A DNA stretch of 64,000 nucleotides from Ulvibacterium marinum (GTDB taxonomy: Bacteria > Bacteroidota > Bacteroidia > Flavobacteriales > Flavobacteriaceae). Shown here piece after piece: positions 25,623 to 34,684 of this stretch (position 1 is the stretch's first letter; every line of letters starts with the position of its first letter). The notes beneath the pieces were generated by a model, which saw only the letters and a program-made list of their open reading frames with translations, was not told the origin of the DNA and ran no database searches. A program made the position numbers and the translations under genes. Location of the stretch: contig NZ_RBCJ01000001.1 in NCBI RefSeq assembly GCF_003626755.1, forward strand, positions 1,426,001 to 1,490,000, written 5' to 3'.

Positions 25623-26642
25623 ATGATTGGAACGATTGCCGAACTGGAAGAAAAGCTCTCCCAACCCTCAAAACGTCTCATTTCTGACATGGCCAAAATA
25701 GAAGGGGATATCATGATTCTGGGCTTGGGAGGCAAAATGGGCCCTACATTGGCAAAACTGGCCAAAAGAGCGGTGGATGCAGCTGGTTTGCATAGAAGGA
25801 TAATTGGGGCCTCACGTTTTTCGAATAAAGGACTTCATCAAGAGCTAACGGACTTTGGCATCGAATGTATACCCGTGGATTTGTTGGATGATGAGGCATT
25901 GATGAAGCTTCCCGATGCCAGAAATGTAATTTATATGGCCGGCAATAAATTCGGAACTGTGGGTAACGAACATTTTACCTGGGCAATGAACGCTTATTTA
26001 CCGGGAAGAGTTTCGGAAAAATATAGAAACTCGAATGTCGTGGTCTTCTCTACGGGAAATGTTTACCCTTTTATGCCCATAGATAGCGGAGGTGCTACCG
26101 AGAAGATTAAACCATCTCCCATTGGGGAATATGCTCAGTCCTGTTTGGGAAGGGAGCGCGTTTTTGAGCATTTTTCAGTTAAAAATGGGACTAAAATGCT
26201 ACTATATCGTTTAAATTATGCTTTGGATTTACGGTATGGGGTCTTACTGGAAGTTGCAAAGGCGGTAGCGAGCCAAAACCCGATTGATTTAAGCATGGGG
26301 TTTGTAAATGTAATTTGGCAAGGTGATGCCAACGAATATGCCATTCGAAGTCTGTTGCATTGCGAATCTCCGGCCAAAAAACTGAACATTACCGGTCCGG
26401 AGATTGTAGCAGTGCAATGGCTGGCGGAGGAATTCGGGGAATTGCTGGGCAAGGCACCAATTTTTGAAAACCGCCCTAGCGAAACGGCCTTATTGAACAA
26501 TTCGGCCCGGGCGTATAAGTTATTTGGGGACCCTTCCGTCTCATTGGCAGAAATGATACGATGGACGGCCCATTGGGTCAAAACAGGAGGTGAGCAACTT
26601 GGTAAACCTACCCATTTTCAGGAGCGGAAGGGTAATTTCTGA
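25623..26642 (+). CDS. NAD-dependent epimerase/dehydratase family protein
   Basis: A 339-residue extended-SDR protein with the nucleotide-binding segment ILGLGGKMGPTLAKLAKRA near residue 30 and a sugar-nucleotide-epimerase-like body (VVFSTGNVYPF, then GEYAQSCLGRERVFE, where Tyr occupies the YxxxK-like position but the Lys is not evident). The start at 25623 lies 10 bp after the transporter; an in-frame ATG at 25587 would overlap it. It is probably a cytoplasmic oxidoreductase or epimerase for a sugar or sugar acid taken up by the preceding transporter. Confidence 0.82.
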   Translation: MIGTIAELEEKLSQPSKRLISDMAKIEGDIMILGLGGKMGPTLAKLAKRAVDAAGLHRRIIGASRFSNKGLHQELTDFGIECIPVDLLDDEALMKLPDARNVIYMAGNKFGTVGNEHFTWAMNAYLPGRVSEKYRNSNVVVFSTGNVYPFMPIDSGGATEKIKPSPIGEYAQSCLGRERVFEHFSVKNGTKMLLYRLNYALDLRYGVLLEVAKAVASQNPIDLSMGFVNVIWQGDANEYAIRSLLHCESPAKKLNITGPEIVAVQWLAEEFGELLGKAPIFENRPSETALLNNSARAYKLFGDPSVSLAEMIRWTAHWVKTGGEQLGKPTHFQERKGNF

Positions 26643-26714
26643 ATAACGGATTTAAAAATAAAAACCGATTCGTATGGTGAAAATTTCGACCAGCATACAT
26701 AAGGAACACAAAAA

Positions 26715-27785
26715 ATGAAATCTCTTAAACCCGAAATAAAAAACTTGCTCCATAGGGGTACGGTGATTCCTGCCCATCCCTTGGCATTGACCGAGGATCG
26801 GCAATTGGATGAAAGTAGGCAACGCTTATTGACCCGGTATTATATGGCCTCGGGAGCTGGGGGCATTGCCGTAGGGGTACACACAACACAATTTCAAATT
26901 CGGGATCCGAAAATAAACTTGTATCGGAAGGTCTTGCAATTGGCATCGGAAGAAATTGATAGTACCGATTTGGATCGACCCTTTATCAAAGTGGCGGGTG
27001 TTAGCGGGGATACATCACAAGCCATCCACGAGACAGAGATTTGTGCAGAGCTTGGTTATGACATTGTCCTGGTCAGCACAAATGGATTGGGAAGTTTTAC
27101 GGAAGAAGCCCTTTTAAATCGTACCCGGAAAATTGCGGAGATAATGCCTGTTTTTGGGTTTTATTTACAGCCCGCTGTTGGCGGACGGGTTTTGAGCTAT
27201 GATTTTTGGAGGGCTTTTTCCGAAATTGAAAATGTACATGCCATCAAAATGGCACCTTTTAACCGCTATCAAACTTTGGAGGTCGTCCGAGCGGTCTGTG
27301 CCTCATCCCGAAATAACGAAATTGCCTTGTATACGGGTAACGATGACAATATCGTTGCGGATCTTTTGACTACCTATGAGGTACAGGTCAACGGAAAATC
27401 GATTAAAAAAGATATCGTAGGAGGTCTTCTTGGCCATTGGGCGGTATGGACAAGAAAAGCGGTAGAACTACTGGATAACATCCATAACATCAAAGAATCT
27501 GAAACGACAATTCCTAAGGAACTTATGACACTGAATATTGCAGTTACGGATACCAATGCAGCTTTTTTTGATACAGCCAATGATTTTCATGGTTGTATCG
27601 CCGGTATTCATGAAGTACTTCGCAGGCAAGGTTTGCTTAATGGAACTTGGTGCTTGGATACCAAGGAGGATTTGTCTAAAGGGCAAATCGAAGAAATAAA
27701 TCGGGTTTACAGGGACTACCCGGAATTGAACGATGATATATTCGTGAAAAACAATATGCAACATTGGAAAAAAGGATTGTATTAA
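26715..27785 (+). CDS. Dihydrodipicolinate synthase / N-acetylneuraminate lyase family aldolase
   Basis: A 356-residue TIM-barrel protein. The Schiff-base lysine lies in HAIKMAPFNRY (about residue 178), and the family tyrosine position is in GFYLQPAVGG (about residue 150). The N-terminal segment GTVIPAHPLAL corresponds to the usual 'G...PALLTPF' start. Such enzymes cleave or dehydrate 2-keto-3-deoxy sugar acids to pyruvate and an aldehyde or semialdehyde. With the epimerase and transporter it forms a three-gene unit that could take up and cleave a sugar acid; the substrate is inferred only. Confidence 0.82.
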   Translation: MKSLKPEIKNLLHRGTVIPAHPLALTEDRQLDESRQRLLTRYYMASGAGGIAVGVHTTQFQIRDPKINLYRKVLQLASEEIDSTDLDRPFIKVAGVSGDTSQAIHETEICAELGYDIVLVSTNGLGSFTEEALLNRTRKIAEIMPVFGFYLQPAVGGRVLSYDFWRAFSEIENVHAIKMAPFNRYQTLEVVRAVCASSRNNEIALYTGNDDNIVADLLTTYEVQVNGKSIKKDIVGGLLGHWAVWTRKAVELLDNIHNIKESETTIPKELMTLNIAVTDTNAAFFDTANDFHGCIAGIHEVLRRQGLLNGTWCLDTKEDLSKGQIEEINRVYRDYPELNDDIFVKNNMQHWKKGLY

Positions 27786-27843
27786 GCTTCTTTTGAGTAC
27801 CATTTTTCTAATAAAAATCAATACTTTTAACGAAACGAAACCA

Positions 27844-28890
27844 ATGGAATTTACAACTAAAAACTTGACCAAATTTATAGGTTTAGCGATGATATTGGCC
27901 GCAGGATTCTCCTCCTGCAAATCGGTAAGTGCAGTGTCCGTTGAAGAGGAAGACAAGGCAGAAAAAGCAACTCCTTCAATGGACGAGAACGTCTCCTTGG
28001 ACTACACGGAAAAAATCCCGGCTACTGAAATAAGTTTTGATATGGTATTGATTCCTGGTGGTGAATTTATGATGGGAAGTCCTGAATCCGAAGGAGAAAG
28101 AAAACCGCACGAGGGACCTCAAAGAAAAGTAAAGGTAGATTCCCTGTTTATGGGCAAATATGAACTTACTTGGGAAGTTTTTGAACTTTTTTTCAAACAG
28201 AACCAAGAGTTGTTCGTGAAATTGGACGATGACCGGGTCATGAAAATAGATGCAATAACCAGGCCTAGCCCTCCTTATGAAGACCCATCCTATGGTATGG
28301 GAAAGGATGGCTATCCCGCGGTAAGTATGTCAGCGTATTCGGCCTTGGTCTTTTGCAAGTGGTTGAGCGCTATTACCGGAAAATTCTATCGTTTGCCCAC
28401 GGAAGCGGAATGGGAATATGCGGCAAGGGCGGGAACCGATTCAGCGTATAGTTTTGGGGATGGTGTGGATGATATCGATGCCTACGCTGTGTATTACAAA
28501 AACTCGAATAATCAATATGCCAAAGTGGGAAGTAAAAAACCCAACCCATGGGGACTATACGATATGCATGGGAATGCTGCCGAATGGACTTTGGATGAAT
28601 ATAAGGAGGATGCATATGCCACCTTGGACACGGACAATCCGTGGATGACTCCCATGGTTATCCATCCAAGAGTCTTTAGAGGAGGTTCTTGGGATGATGA
28701 TGCGGATAAATTACGTTCCGCAAGTAGATCGGCATCCAGTTTAAAATTACAGAAACGTGATCCCCAGATTCCTAAAAGTTTTTGGTGGTTTACGGACAGT
28801 AATTATATAGGGATGCGTTTGGCAAGCCCAGCAAAACAACCCACGCCGGAGGAGCAGAAAAAGTTCTGGCAAAGGGTGTTGGATGAATAG
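27844..28890 (+). CDS. FGE-sulfatase-fold (SUMF1-like) lipoprotein
   Basis: A 348-residue lipoprotein. The signal ends AAGFSSC with lipidated Cys25. The fold is shown by MVLIPGGEFMMGSPESEGE, FYRLPTEAEWEYAARAG, LYDMHGNAAEWTLDEY and RVFRGGSWDDD. Only one Cys falls in the core region, and the Cys pair of true formylglycine-generating enzyme is not seen. It resembles GldJ/GldK-like proteins in layout. A periplasmic binding role within the cluster is more likely than sulfatase activation. The start is at 27844; an upstream TTG is rejected because it precedes the signal peptide. Confidence 0.85.
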   Translation: MEFTTKNLTKFIGLAMILAAGFSSCKSVSAVSVEEEDKAEKATPSMDENVSLDYTEKIPATEISFDMVLIPGGEFMMGSPESEGERKPHEGPQRKVKVDSLFMGKYELTWEVFELFFKQNQELFVKLDDDRVMKIDAITRPSPPYEDPSYGMGKDGYPAVSMSAYSALVFCKWLSAITGKFYRLPTEAEWEYAARAGTDSAYSFGDGVDDIDAYAVYYKNSNNQYAKVGSKKPNPWGLYDMHGNAAEWTLDEYKEDAYATLDTDNPWMTPMVIHPRVFRGGSWDDDADKLRSASRSASSLKLQKRDPQIPKSFWWFTDSNYIGMRLASPAKQPTPEEQKKFWQRVLDE

Positions 28891-29002
28891 AGATATTCCT
28901 AAAGAGTAAGTTTTCATTTGAAATGAGAGCTTTAACAAGCATAATTGTAAATTTTGGGTGCCTCTTAAAATGGAAACATATCAACTATCCCATTCATAAA
29001 AC

Positions 29003-30310
29003 ATGAAGAGCTCAAAACCGACTACCCGTAGGAGATTTGTAAAGACTTCGGCCAAAACAGCAGCGGCGGGTTTGGTTTTTGCCCAGCTTCCCGTTTTTTC
29101 CAGTGCCCATGTTTTGGGTCAAGAACGTATTAAATTGGGACTGATAGGTTGCGGAGGGCGCGGAACGGGGGCAATCTTTCAGGCATTGACCGCTTCCAAA
29201 TCCGTTCAACTGGTTGCCATGGGCGATGTTTTTCAGCACGAAATGGATTCCAGTCTACAAAGGGTTTCCAAAGATTTTCCAGATCAAGTAGATGTACCAA
29301 AGGAGCGACAGTTTTTGGGCCTTGAAGCATATAAGGATGTGATTGGTGAATGTGATGCGGTTATCTTGGCAACTCCACCCGGATTTCGTCCTGAGCATTT
29401 TGAATATGCGGTGGCATCCAATAAACATGTTTTTATGGAAAAACCTTTAGCGGTGGATTCCCCGGGATACCGAAAAGTATTGGAAACGGGAAGACAGGCG
29501 ACACAAAAGAAATTGAATGTCGTAGTAGGGTTACAATTTCGCTATGAGATTGCCATGAATGAAATGGTGAATAAAATTCACAATGGGGAACTTGGCGAAA
29601 TTCTTTCCACGGATGTTTACTATAATGTGGGAAAAGCAACAGTACATCCCAGAAAACCAGGCCAAACCGAATTGGAATATCAAATAAGCAATTGGCATTA
29701 TTTCAACTGGTTGTGGGGGGGACAGTTGGCCGGGCAAGCGATTCACCAGATCGATGTCATTAATTGGGTCAAACAGGATTATCCCGTAAAGGCAAGTGGA
29801 ATGGGAGGTAGGGCTATGCTGAAGGGCCCAAATCATGGAGAGATTTTCGACCATCATTACGTGGAATTTGAATATGCCGATGGCACCAAACTTCATGTAC
29901 AATGCCGGCAGATGGATAATTGCGATAACCGAATGGGCTTCAATATACAAGGTACGGTCGGCCGGGCAGATGAGCGTTTTCAATTTTTGGACAACAAGGG
30001 AAATGTGCTTTGGCGCTATCGGGATAGGGAAGACCCTTCTTCCTCCCAAATAGAACAAGATGTATTTATCGGTGCAATACAAGGAACGTATCCCTACGTC
30101 AATAATACCGACTATGGGGCAGAGAGTACCATGACCACTATCATGGGCCGTATGGCCATTGAATCTGGTAAGGTCATTGCAATAGATAAGGCAAAAACAT
30201 CCAATTTGAGTATAGTACCCAGCCCGATTATCTGGGACATGAAAATGCCCAATGCTCCTTTGGAAGATGGGAATTATAGTATTCCAGGACCAGGAAAGGA
30301 GGTTTTGTGA
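29003..30310 (+). CDS. Tat-exported Gfo/Idh/MocA-family oxidoreductase
   Basis: A 435-residue protein with a twin-arginine signal (TTRRRFVKTSAKTAAAGLVF, residues 7-26), so it is exported folded with bound cofactor. The Rossmann motif is LGLIGCGGRGTGAI and the family motif HVFMEKPLAVDS. The middle region WLWGGQLAGQAIHQIDVINW holds the catalytic-region His. Exported members of this family are common in Bacteroidota and Planctomycetota and act on glycans or sugars in the periplasm with tightly bound NAD(P). It is followed 29 bp later by the YceI gene. Confidence 0.88.
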   Translation: MKSSKPTTRRRFVKTSAKTAAAGLVFAQLPVFSSAHVLGQERIKLGLIGCGGRGTGAIFQALTASKSVQLVAMGDVFQHEMDSSLQRVSKDFPDQVDVPKERQFLGLEAYKDVIGECDAVILATPPGFRPEHFEYAVASNKHVFMEKPLAVDSPGYRKVLETGRQATQKKLNVVVGLQFRYEIAMNEMVNKIHNGELGEILSTDVYYNVGKATVHPRKPGQTELEYQISNWHYFNWLWGGQLAGQAIHQIDVINWVKQDYPVKASGMGGRAMLKGPNHGEIFDHHYVEFEYADGTKLHVQCRQMDNCDNRMGFNIQGTVGRADERFQFLDNKGNVLWRYRDREDPSSSQIEQDVFIGAIQGTYPYVNNTDYGAESTMTTIMGRMAIESGKVIAIDKAKTSNLSIVPSPIIWDMKMPNAPLEDGNYSIPGPGKEVL

Positions 30311-30339
30311 TAATGAATAATATATTAAACTACATAGCA

Positions 30340-30870
30340 ATGAAAAAAAATATTCTAACCTTGTTTTTAGCTAGTATTACCTTAGCTGGTTTCTCTCAGG
30401 AAACTTATACGCTTTCCTCGGAAAGCAGTCTAACCATCGATGGTACTTCTACACTTCATGATTGGACGGTTACCGCCAATACTATAAATGGCAATCTGGT
30501 AGCGGAGGGTAACGCCCCAAAGGAAATCGATTTTGAAGTTCTCGTAGCTGACATTAAAAGTGAGCGAGGTGCTACCATGGATAAAAAAACGCACAATGCC
30601 CTTAAAATGGAAAATCATCCCAAGGTTACCTTTAAGTTCAAGGAAGTAAAGGGCGGTTCTTCGGTGGTGGGTACTTTAAATATTGCCGGACACGAAAAAG
30701 AGGTGGAAATCGAGACTGAAATGACCAATGCCAGCGGTCAAATTAAAATAAAGGGTGAGAAACCCATAAAACTTCAGGACTACGATATGGAACCTCCTTC
30801 GGCAATGTTTGGACAAATTGTGGTCGGGGATGATGTGGTGGTCAAGTTCGATTTGGTTTTTACAAAGTAA
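30340..30870 (+). CDS. YceI-family periplasmic lipid-binding protein
   Basis: A 176-residue exported protein: signal peptide MKKNILTLFLASITLAGFSQ, then the YceI lipocalin-like barrel (LTIDGTSTLHDWTV, VLVADIKSERGATMDKKTHNAL, HPKVTFKFKEV, VVGTLNIAGHEKEV). The family binds polyisoprenoids or related amphiphiles. The start at 30340 is set by the signal peptide; an in-frame ATG at 30313 would place extra residues before it. Its place beside redox proteins would fit a quinone-handling role, but this is inference. Confidence 0.9.
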   Translation: MKKNILTLFLASITLAGFSQETYTLSSESSLTIDGTSTLHDWTVTANTINGNLVAEGNAPKEIDFEVLVADIKSERGATMDKKTHNALKMENHPKVTFKFKEVKGGSSVVGTLNIAGHEKEVEIETEMTNASGQIKIKGEKPIKLQDYDMEPPSAMFGQIVVGDDVVVKFDLVFTK

Positions 30871-30967
30871 TTAAGCCTAAATTTTTCCGATTCCTTAAGG
30901 AAACATTATTGCTATTGGGCGGCTATACAAACCGCTGAACACTAATTTTTTATATTGAAAAGTAGGG

Positions 30968-32158
30968 ATGGATGTACGTGAAAAAATTGAATCGCTTGCC
31001 CAAAAATTCGCCCCTGAATTTGTAGCTGTTAGGCGTCACCTTCACCAAAACCCGGAACTATCTTTTCAAGAATACGATACATGCGCTTACATTAAAAAAA
31101 GACTACAGGCCATTGGAATAACCGATATCGCCTCGGTTGCAGAAACCGGTCTTTTGGCTACCATTGAGGGAAGGCAAAAGGGAGATACTGTTTTATTACG
31201 TGCGGATATGGATGCGTTGCCAATCCTTGAAAAAAACAAAGTATCCTATGCCTCTAAAAATGATGGGGTAATGCATGCTTGTGGACATGATGCCCATAGT
31301 GCCTCGCTCTTGTTATGTGCTAAAATTTTATGGGAAATAAAAGAGGATTTAAACGGTAGTATTAAGCTGCTATTTCAACCTGGGGAGGAAGTTGTTCCCG
31401 GGGGTGCTTCTTTGGTTATGCGGGAAAAGGCATATCAGGATTTAGGCTGCCTTCCCCATATTGGGCAACATGTGCAGCCAAACCTTCCGGTAGGCAAAGT
31501 GGGTTTCTGTTCTGGGAAGTTCATGGCCAGTATGGATGAACTCTTTTTGACAATAAAAGGGAAAGGTGGTCATGGTGCCATGCCGGAAAGTCTGATCGAT
31601 CCGGTGCTAATTGCATCGCATATAATTGTAGCGGCACAGCAATTGGTAAGTCGTATGGCTTCCCCCAGGACGCCCTCCGTATTATCATTTGGAAAAGTAA
31701 TTGCTAACGGTGCTGTCAATATTGTCCCTGATGAGGTTCACATTGAAGGAACTTTTCGAACCTTTGACAAGGCTTGGCGAAAAGATGCTTTGCAGAGACT
31801 TGAAAAATTGGTTACATCCATCGCAGAAGGTATGGGAGGCAGTTGCGAACTCAAAATTAATCATGGGTATCCCCACCTGGTAAATGATACCGTCCTGACC
31901 CAAGATATGAAATCCGCCGCTATTGAATATTTGGGTAGTAAAAATGCAGTTGACCTTGAACCTTGGATGGCTGCAGAGGACTTTGCCTACTATTCCCAAA
32001 AGAATCCCTCTTGTTTTTATTTGTTGGGGGTCGGGAATGAGCAAAAAGGAATCCGATCCGGCCTGCATACACAAACGTTCGATATTGATGAGAATGCCTT
32101 GGAAATAGGAGGTGGATTAATGGCTTGGCTTGCCGTTAAAAATTTAGGTCATAGTTAA
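30968..32158 (+). CDS. M20-family amidohydrolase
   Basis: A 396-residue zinc or manganese peptidase/amidohydrolase of the N-acyl-amino-acid amidohydrolase type. Metal-binding segments are visible: HACGHDAHSAS (about residue 100), the catalytic Glu in FQPGEEVVPGG (about residue 138), a dimerisation domain insert, and MAAEDFAYYSQ near the C-terminus. No signal peptide; cytoplasmic. It hydrolyses N-acyl or amide bonds of a small substrate. Its link to the surrounding sugar genes is not obvious. Confidence 0.9.
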   Translation: MDVREKIESLAQKFAPEFVAVRRHLHQNPELSFQEYDTCAYIKKRLQAIGITDIASVAETGLLATIEGRQKGDTVLLRADMDALPILEKNKVSYASKNDGVMHACGHDAHSASLLLCAKILWEIKEDLNGSIKLLFQPGEEVVPGGASLVMREKAYQDLGCLPHIGQHVQPNLPVGKVGFCSGKFMASMDELFLTIKGKGGHGAMPESLIDPVLIASHIIVAAQQLVSRMASPRTPSVLSFGKVIANGAVNIVPDEVHIEGTFRTFDKAWRKDALQRLEKLVTSIAEGMGGSCELKINHGYPHLVNDTVLTQDMKSAAIEYLGSKNAVDLEPWMAAEDFAYYSQKNPSCFYLLGVGNEQKGIRSGLHTQTFDIDENALEIGGGLMAWLAVKNLGHS

Positions 32159-32265
32159 AATCCGGTATTTTGACCTAAATATTTGGACAACGATATCCAA
32201 CTTCTTCATTTTTTATAAATAGATTGATTTTCTAACAAAAAACACCAACAATAGGCAATTTGCTA

Positions 32266-32298
32266 TTTGTCGCAATACTTAGGAATTCACTAACTTTA
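32266..32298 (+). promoter_or_regulatory. Predicted promoter of the cytochrome/DUF1501 operon
   Basis: TTTG (32266-32269), 21 bp, then TAACTTTA (32291-32298), one mismatch from the Bacteroidota -7 consensus TAnnTTTG. It suggests that the next five genes form one unit starting about 30 nt before the ATG at 32337. Confidence 0.55.
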
Positions 32299-32336
32299 TA
32301 AATTCTCGATAGATAAAGGAAGCGGAAAAAAAATCT

Positions 32337-34679
32337 ATGAAACAGAAAATAGTCATTATTGCTATTCTAGCCGTTTTGCTGACTTTGTTGTACGCCTTTA
32401 AAGCGGGTGTTTTCAATGAAGGGGAGGATGCGTACGCCAATCTTAAGGTACCCGACGTAATTGATTATAATTTTCATATTAAACCCATACTTTCTGACAA
32501 TTGCTATACCTGTCATGGCCCGGATGCCAACAAGCGCAAAGCGGGCCTACGATTGGATTTGGAAGAAACCGCCTTTTTGGAATTGAAGGAAAACCCTGGA
32601 AATTACGCCTTGGTATCCGGTAAGCCCGGCGAAAGCTTGCTCTATGGACATATCATGACGGACGATCCGAATTTGATGATGCCGCCACCGGATTCCAAAC
32701 TGGCCCTAAATTCGTATGAGAAAAAGTTGATAAGGAAATGGATTCAGCAAGGGGCAAAATTTGAAAAGCATTGGGCATTTATTCCTCCTACAAAAAAGGA
32801 GGTGCCCACATTGGAAGTTTTGGATGGGGTACAAAACGAAATAGATGGATTTATCTTTAAGAAATTGGAAGAACATAACGTACTTCCTTCCGAAAGAGCT
32901 TCCTTGGAGACCCTTATCCGTAGGGTAAGTCTTGATCTTACCGGACTGCCTCCCCAAAGGGAACAGGTACAAAAACTACTGGCTGACACTTCTGAAGCTA
33001 CTATGGCCAAAATCATTGATAAATTTCTGGCATCTCCCGCCTATGGGGAACGCATGACACAGTCGTGGTTGGATCTGGCGCGTTATGCGGACTCCCACGG
33101 ATATCAAGACGATAGCTATCGCACCATGTGGCCTTGGCGCGATTGGGTAATCCATGCATTTAATGAAAATATGCCCTATGATGATTTCTTGACTTTGCAA
33201 TTGGCCGGCGATTTGCTGCCCAACGCTACCAAAGAACAGATTTTGGCCACAGGATTTAATAGAAACCACCCCATAACTCAAGAGGGTGGGGTTATTCAAG
33301 AAGAATATCGGACCAACTATGTTTTGGACCGTACAAATACTTTGGGCAAAGGTATTTTGGGAATAACATTGGAATGTGCCCGCTGTCATGACCATAAATA
33401 TGATGCCATTTCACAAAAGGATTATTTTGAACTTTTTGCTTTTTTCAATCAGGTGAATGAAAAAGGACTTCAAATGGATGCTGTACAGGCCGCTAACCAG
33501 AAGTTTTTTGCTGATCCTCCGTATATAGAAATATCGGCCAAGGAAACCGAGGATGTACTTTCATTCATCAACATGAAAAAGACACCTAAGATTAAGGTGA
33601 TGGTCATGAACGATTCTGCTGCGAAAACTACCTATATTCTAAATAGGGGCGAATACGATCAGCCTACAGATTCCGTAAAGCCCAATACACCAAAGACTAT
33701 TTTTCCTTTCTCTGAAGAATTTCCGGAAAATAGGCTGGGTCTTGCCAAATGGGTAACGGATAAGAACAATCCATTGACCGCTCGGGTTTTCGTGAATCGT
33801 ATTTGGGGGATGCTTTTTGGACGGGGACTTGTGGAAACTTCCGAAGACTTTGGAGTGCAAGGTAGTCTTCCCACCCACCCCGAACTTTTGGATTGGTTGG
33901 CTGCCGACTTCATGGAACACGATTGGGACGTTAAATACCTGCTTAAAAAAATTATGCTTTCGGCTACCTATCAGCAAAAATCGGAACTTCGCCCAGATCT
34001 AAAAAAGGTAGATTCCGAGAACCGGTTATTGGCCCGGGCACCACGATTTCGTATGAGTGGCGAAATGATACGGGATTATATTCTTGCTTCAAGTGGTCTT
34101 TTGAATACGGAAGTTGGCGGACCCAGCGTAAAACCGTATCAACCACCCGGTCTTTGGGAAGAGACCAATGCAGGGGGAAATAGAGGTATATTAACAAAAT
34201 ATATTCCGGGCGAAGGGGATGATCTATATAGAAGGTCCCTGTACACCTTTTGGAAACGTACGTTACCACCACCTAGTATGACCATTTTCGATGCCCCAAC
34301 AAGGGATTTTTGTGAGGTTCGTCGGCAAAAAACGAATACCCCCCTTCAGGCCTTGGCACTGCAGAACGATGTACAAATATTGGAAGCAGCTCGGGTATTG
34401 GCGCAGCGAACTTTGGTTGAAAAAGAAGATAGCAATGCTATTGTAGAGAATATCTTTCAAAGTCTTTTGGTACGTTCGCCAAAAAAAGAGGAATTATTGA
34501 CTTTGAACAATTATTATCATGATGCCCTTGAGACCTATTTGAACAATGTGGAAGATGCCAAAAAATTGGTAGCAGTAGGAGAATATGAACAATTGGATGT
34601 TGATCCGGCCAAAACGGCCGCTTTAATGTTGACCGCTCAGGTAATCTATAATTTGGACGAAACCATAACAAAAGAGTAA
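32337..34679 (+). CDS. Planctomycete-type cytochrome protein (PSCyt1-DUF1549-DUF1553)
   Basis: A 780-residue membrane-anchored periplasmic protein. An N-terminal helix (residues 5-22) is followed by a c-type heme site CYTCH in the PSCyt1 domain (about residues 59-63), then DUF1549 with a second CxxCH (CARCHDHKYDAIS, about residues 350-362) and C-terminal DUF1553 (RVFVNRIWGMLFGRG, TPLQALALQNDV). The family is abundant in Planctomycetota and glycan-degrading Bacteroidota, always next to DUF1501. Function is not proved; periplasmic electron transfer linked to sugar oxidation is the usual proposal. It ends 5 bp before the DUF1501 gene. Confidence 0.9.
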   Translation: MKQKIVIIAILAVLLTLLYAFKAGVFNEGEDAYANLKVPDVIDYNFHIKPILSDNCYTCHGPDANKRKAGLRLDLEETAFLELKENPGNYALVSGKPGESLLYGHIMTDDPNLMMPPPDSKLALNSYEKKLIRKWIQQGAKFEKHWAFIPPTKKEVPTLEVLDGVQNEIDGFIFKKLEEHNVLPSERASLETLIRRVSLDLTGLPPQREQVQKLLADTSEATMAKIIDKFLASPAYGERMTQSWLDLARYADSHGYQDDSYRTMWPWRDWVIHAFNENMPYDDFLTLQLAGDLLPNATKEQILATGFNRNHPITQEGGVIQEEYRTNYVLDRTNTLGKGILGITLECARCHDHKYDAISQKDYFELFAFFNQVNEKGLQMDAVQAANQKFFADPPYIEISAKETEDVLSFINMKKTPKIKVMVMNDSAAKTTYILNRGEYDQPTDSVKPNTPKTIFPFSEEFPENRLGLAKWVTDKNNPLTARVFVNRIWGMLFGRGLVETSEDFGVQGSLPTHPELLDWLAADFMEHDWDVKYLLKKIMLSATYQQKSELRPDLKKVDSENRLLARAPRFRMSGEMIRDYILASSGLLNTEVGGPSVKPYQPPGLWEETNAGGNRGILTKYIPGEGDDLYRRSLYTFWKRTLPPPSMTIFDAPTRDFCEVRRQKTNTPLQALALQNDVQILEAARVLAQRTLVEKEDSNAIVENIFQSLLVRSPKKEELLTLNNYYHDALETYLNNVEDAKKLVAVGEYEQLDVDPAKTAALMLTAQVIYNLDETITKE

Positions 34680-34684
34680 TAACC

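Noticed and set aside
27844-28890. Formylglycine-generating enzyme that would activate the sulfatases
   Set aside because: It is a lipoprotein with FGE fold but without the active-site Cys pair, and it lies 34 kb from the sulfatases in another cluster.
29531-30340. 269-residue minus-strand open frame opposite the Tat-exported Gfo/Idh gene
   Set aside because: Antisense to a gene with clear family motifs; no signal, domain or start context of its own.
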